Source: Neoarius graeffei
Lineage: Eukaryota > Chordata > Actinopteri > Siluriformes > Ariidae
Length of the DNA stretch: 64,000 nucleotides
Assembly: GCF_027579695.1 (NCBI RefSeq)
Contig: NC_083587.1
Location: 46,715,021-46,779,020 of the forward strand
Reading direction: 5' to 3'
Under the pieces are notes generated by a model. That model was not told the origin of the DNA. It did not search any database and saw only the letters and a program-made list of their open reading frames with translations. Positions within the stretch are counted from its first letter, which is position 1, and every line of letters starts with the position of its first letter. Made by a program: the position numbers and the translations under genes. Shown here one piece after another: positions 62,406-64,000 of this stretch.

Positions 62406-63210
62406 GACCAGTCAAAAGTTTGGACACACCTAATTGAATGTTGGTGGATTTTTTAAATTTATTTTTATTAATTAAAAGCAGGCTTGTAGTACTCGAGTCT
62501 GACTCGTGCCCTAATTTTAAAGACTCGTGACTTGACTTGGACTTGAGCACTGATGACATTAACTGCATTCGGACTCAAATTAGAGACGAGGACTCGGATT
62601 TTTTCTTCATTTTTTGTAACATGCCATAATAATTTGGCATAAGATATTTATATATGCATTAATTTTGTGCAAGAGAGTGTCACACCTACTGTACGCACCC
62701 TGGCGCGTGCATCAGATAGCCTCTCGGGCGCGCTCCGGACAGCACACGCGTCAAGCAGACTCTTGCGCGTGCACCGTAAACAGTTTCGCATAAAGGCAGC
62801 AACAGCCACCGTCAAATGATGCGGTTAGAGTCTTGTTCTCGGACTTGACTCGGCTCAATAGTGGACTCAATTCGGCTCGGCTCGAAATTTTCTTTAATGA
62901 CTCAGAAATGAACAATGCGGACTCGAGACTGGACTCAGACTCGAGGTTCAGTGACTCGACTGCAACACTGATTAAAAGACACTTCCTGTCTTAGAGTAAT
63001 GATGGATGTCGTTTCTCTTTACTTAGTTGCGCAGTTCTTAACATATGGATTACTGCAGTTGGGGTGTGCAATAGGGCTATTTACTGTGTTTTTATAATTT
63101 ACTGTTTGATCTCAGACACATTAAGGTGGCAAGACATTGCACTAATTAACTTTTGACGAGGCACCTGTTAATTGAAAAGCCTTCCAGGTGACTACCTCAT
63201 GAAGCTGGTT
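62406..63210. mobile_element. Tc1-derived remnant split by a hAT MITE
   Basis: Left part starts near AGTCAAAAGTTTGGACACAC, a common Tc1-type terminus. The right part from 62979 continues to about 63210 (ACGAGGCACCTGTTAATTG). I did not find an inverted right terminus. Confidence 0.45.
62471..62978. mobile_element. hAT MITE, perfect 8-bp duplication
   Basis: Body 62479-62970, ends CAGGCTTGTAGTACTCGAGTC and, inverted, CAGTGTTGCAGTCGAGTC. Duplication ATTAAAAG at 62471-62478 and 62971-62978. Interior full of GACTCGGACT-type repeats. Confidence 0.82.
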
Positions 63211-63350
63211 AAGTATGGAATCAATTTTGTGCCAAAATGTTCATACAATACTTTTGAAATATCAAACAAACAACAAATCAAAATACAAAAAAACAGTCAA
63301 TTTTTTTAGACTGGCAAACAAATTATTCGTGTAATTGTGCAAAATATCAG

Positions 63351-64000
63351 TCTATTACTCTTCAGAAACCTTTTATTTTTGTTCCGCGTCTTTCTCAGTT
63401 TTGTTTGACGTAATTTATTTTGGTTGCGATTCCAGCTTTCTCGTTTGCGCTCCCTGACTTTTTGCTTGCAGTTTTGGCACAAACTTCACATGTGGGTGGG
63501 CTGTCCAGGAATGCATTCCCATTGGCTAACTTGTGTTTGACTGACAGCTACGCTCAGCCATTCCCTACTCGGATTCTGGCGGACTGTTTGACGGGTGACT
63601 GATCCATTGACGGTAAACAAGGACTTCAGTGGCGACTATGATACTGAATTAATTCAACAAAGTGTAAATTCAATATCGTAGTCGCCACTGAAGTCCACTC
63701 CATCCTTGTTTACCGGCAATGGATTGGTCACTCGTCAAACAGTCCGCCAGAATCCGAGTAGGAAATGGCTGCAACAGCCTCCAGGGGAAATCGCTGAGCA
63801 TAGCTGTCAGTCAAACACAAGTTATCCAATGGGAATGCATTCCTGGACAGCCCACCCACACGTGAAGTTTGTGCCAAAACTGCAAGCAAAAAGTCAGGGA
63901 GCGCAAACGAGAAAGCTGGAATCGCAACCAAAATAAATTACGTCAAACAAAACTGAGAAAGACGCGGAACAAAAATAAAAGGTTTCTGAAGAGTAACAGA
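63351..64000. mobile_element. Foldback element with ~300-bp arms, running off the window
   Basis: Left arm 63351-63650 and right arm 63667-64000 are inverted copies around a ~16-bp AT-rich centre. Shared blocks include CCTGGACAGCCCACCCACA and GTCGCCACTGAAGTCC. The right arm has several small differences. The outer terminus on the right is outside the window. Confidence 0.85.

Noticed and set aside
61100..64000. Further upstream ERP44 exons (thioredoxin CRFS motif)
   Set aside because: No matching exon seen on the - strand; the region is filled with repeats.

Overview
This is eukaryotic, vertebrate DNA, almost certainly from a teleost fish. The evidence is two spliced genes with strong vertebrate homology, several tRNA-derived SINEs of the DANA/Mermaid (V-SINE) type, DNA transposons of many superfamilies, and abundant (CA)n/(GT)n microsatellites. 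The SINE with the GATGAGATGAG tail and the repeat mix suggest an otophysan such as a catfish, but nothing here proves that. There are no operons, ribosome binding sites or CRISPR arrays.

Two host genes are present, in convergent orientation. STX17 (syntaxin 17) is on the + strand. Six coding exons lie at 9731-9796, 23690-23909, 23983-24092, 24223-24273, 33913-33999 and 37579-37812. They cover all but the first ~43 residues; the initiator exon was not found and probably lies upstream. ERP44 is on the - strand. Seven coding exons lie between 61090 and 46462 and end in an RDEL retention signal. The signal peptide and CRFS active site lie beyond the right edge. All splice junctions are GT-AG and all exon phases agree. 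The tail-to-tail arrangement is the vertebrate STX17-ERP44 neighbourhood. STX17 acts in autophagosome-lysosome fusion and ERP44 in thiol-dependent quality control in the early secretory pathway; their adjacency is positional, not functional.

The remaining ~60 kb is mostly mobile DNA, much of it nested. Region 1-9.7 kb holds a Ty3/Gypsy element of Gmr1-like pol order (integrase before RT), with LTRs differing at one base and an internal inversion of gag. Region 9.8-23 kb has SINEs, a DIRS-like remnant, ~300-bp tandem repeats, a foldback element and a LINE split by a THAP-domain transposon. The STX17 introns at 26-36 kb hold two inverted copies of a 1.2-kb THAP transposon, a three-level nest at 30.4-33.1 kb and a Tc1 element. 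The intergenic region at 38-46 kb has a Penelope-like insertion inside a Tc1-derived element and a hAT element carrying a SINE and a MITE; that SINE copy looks twin-primed. The ERP44 introns at 46.6-60.6 kb contain hAT, Tc1, ISL2EU-like, Harbinger-like, Tigger-like and TTAA-flanked elements. The right edge ends inside a large foldback.

Most short open frames here, including every ~85-residue frame in the SINEs, are not genes. Stretches where I see nothing convincing are 1-244, 1700-2090, 7475-7955, 9055-9730, 12620-13585, 17530-19280, 20230-20945, 24700-26010, 34000-35490, 37000-37578, 43460-45600 and 51310-52130. They hold only AT-rich sequence, simple repeats or unclassifiable fragments.
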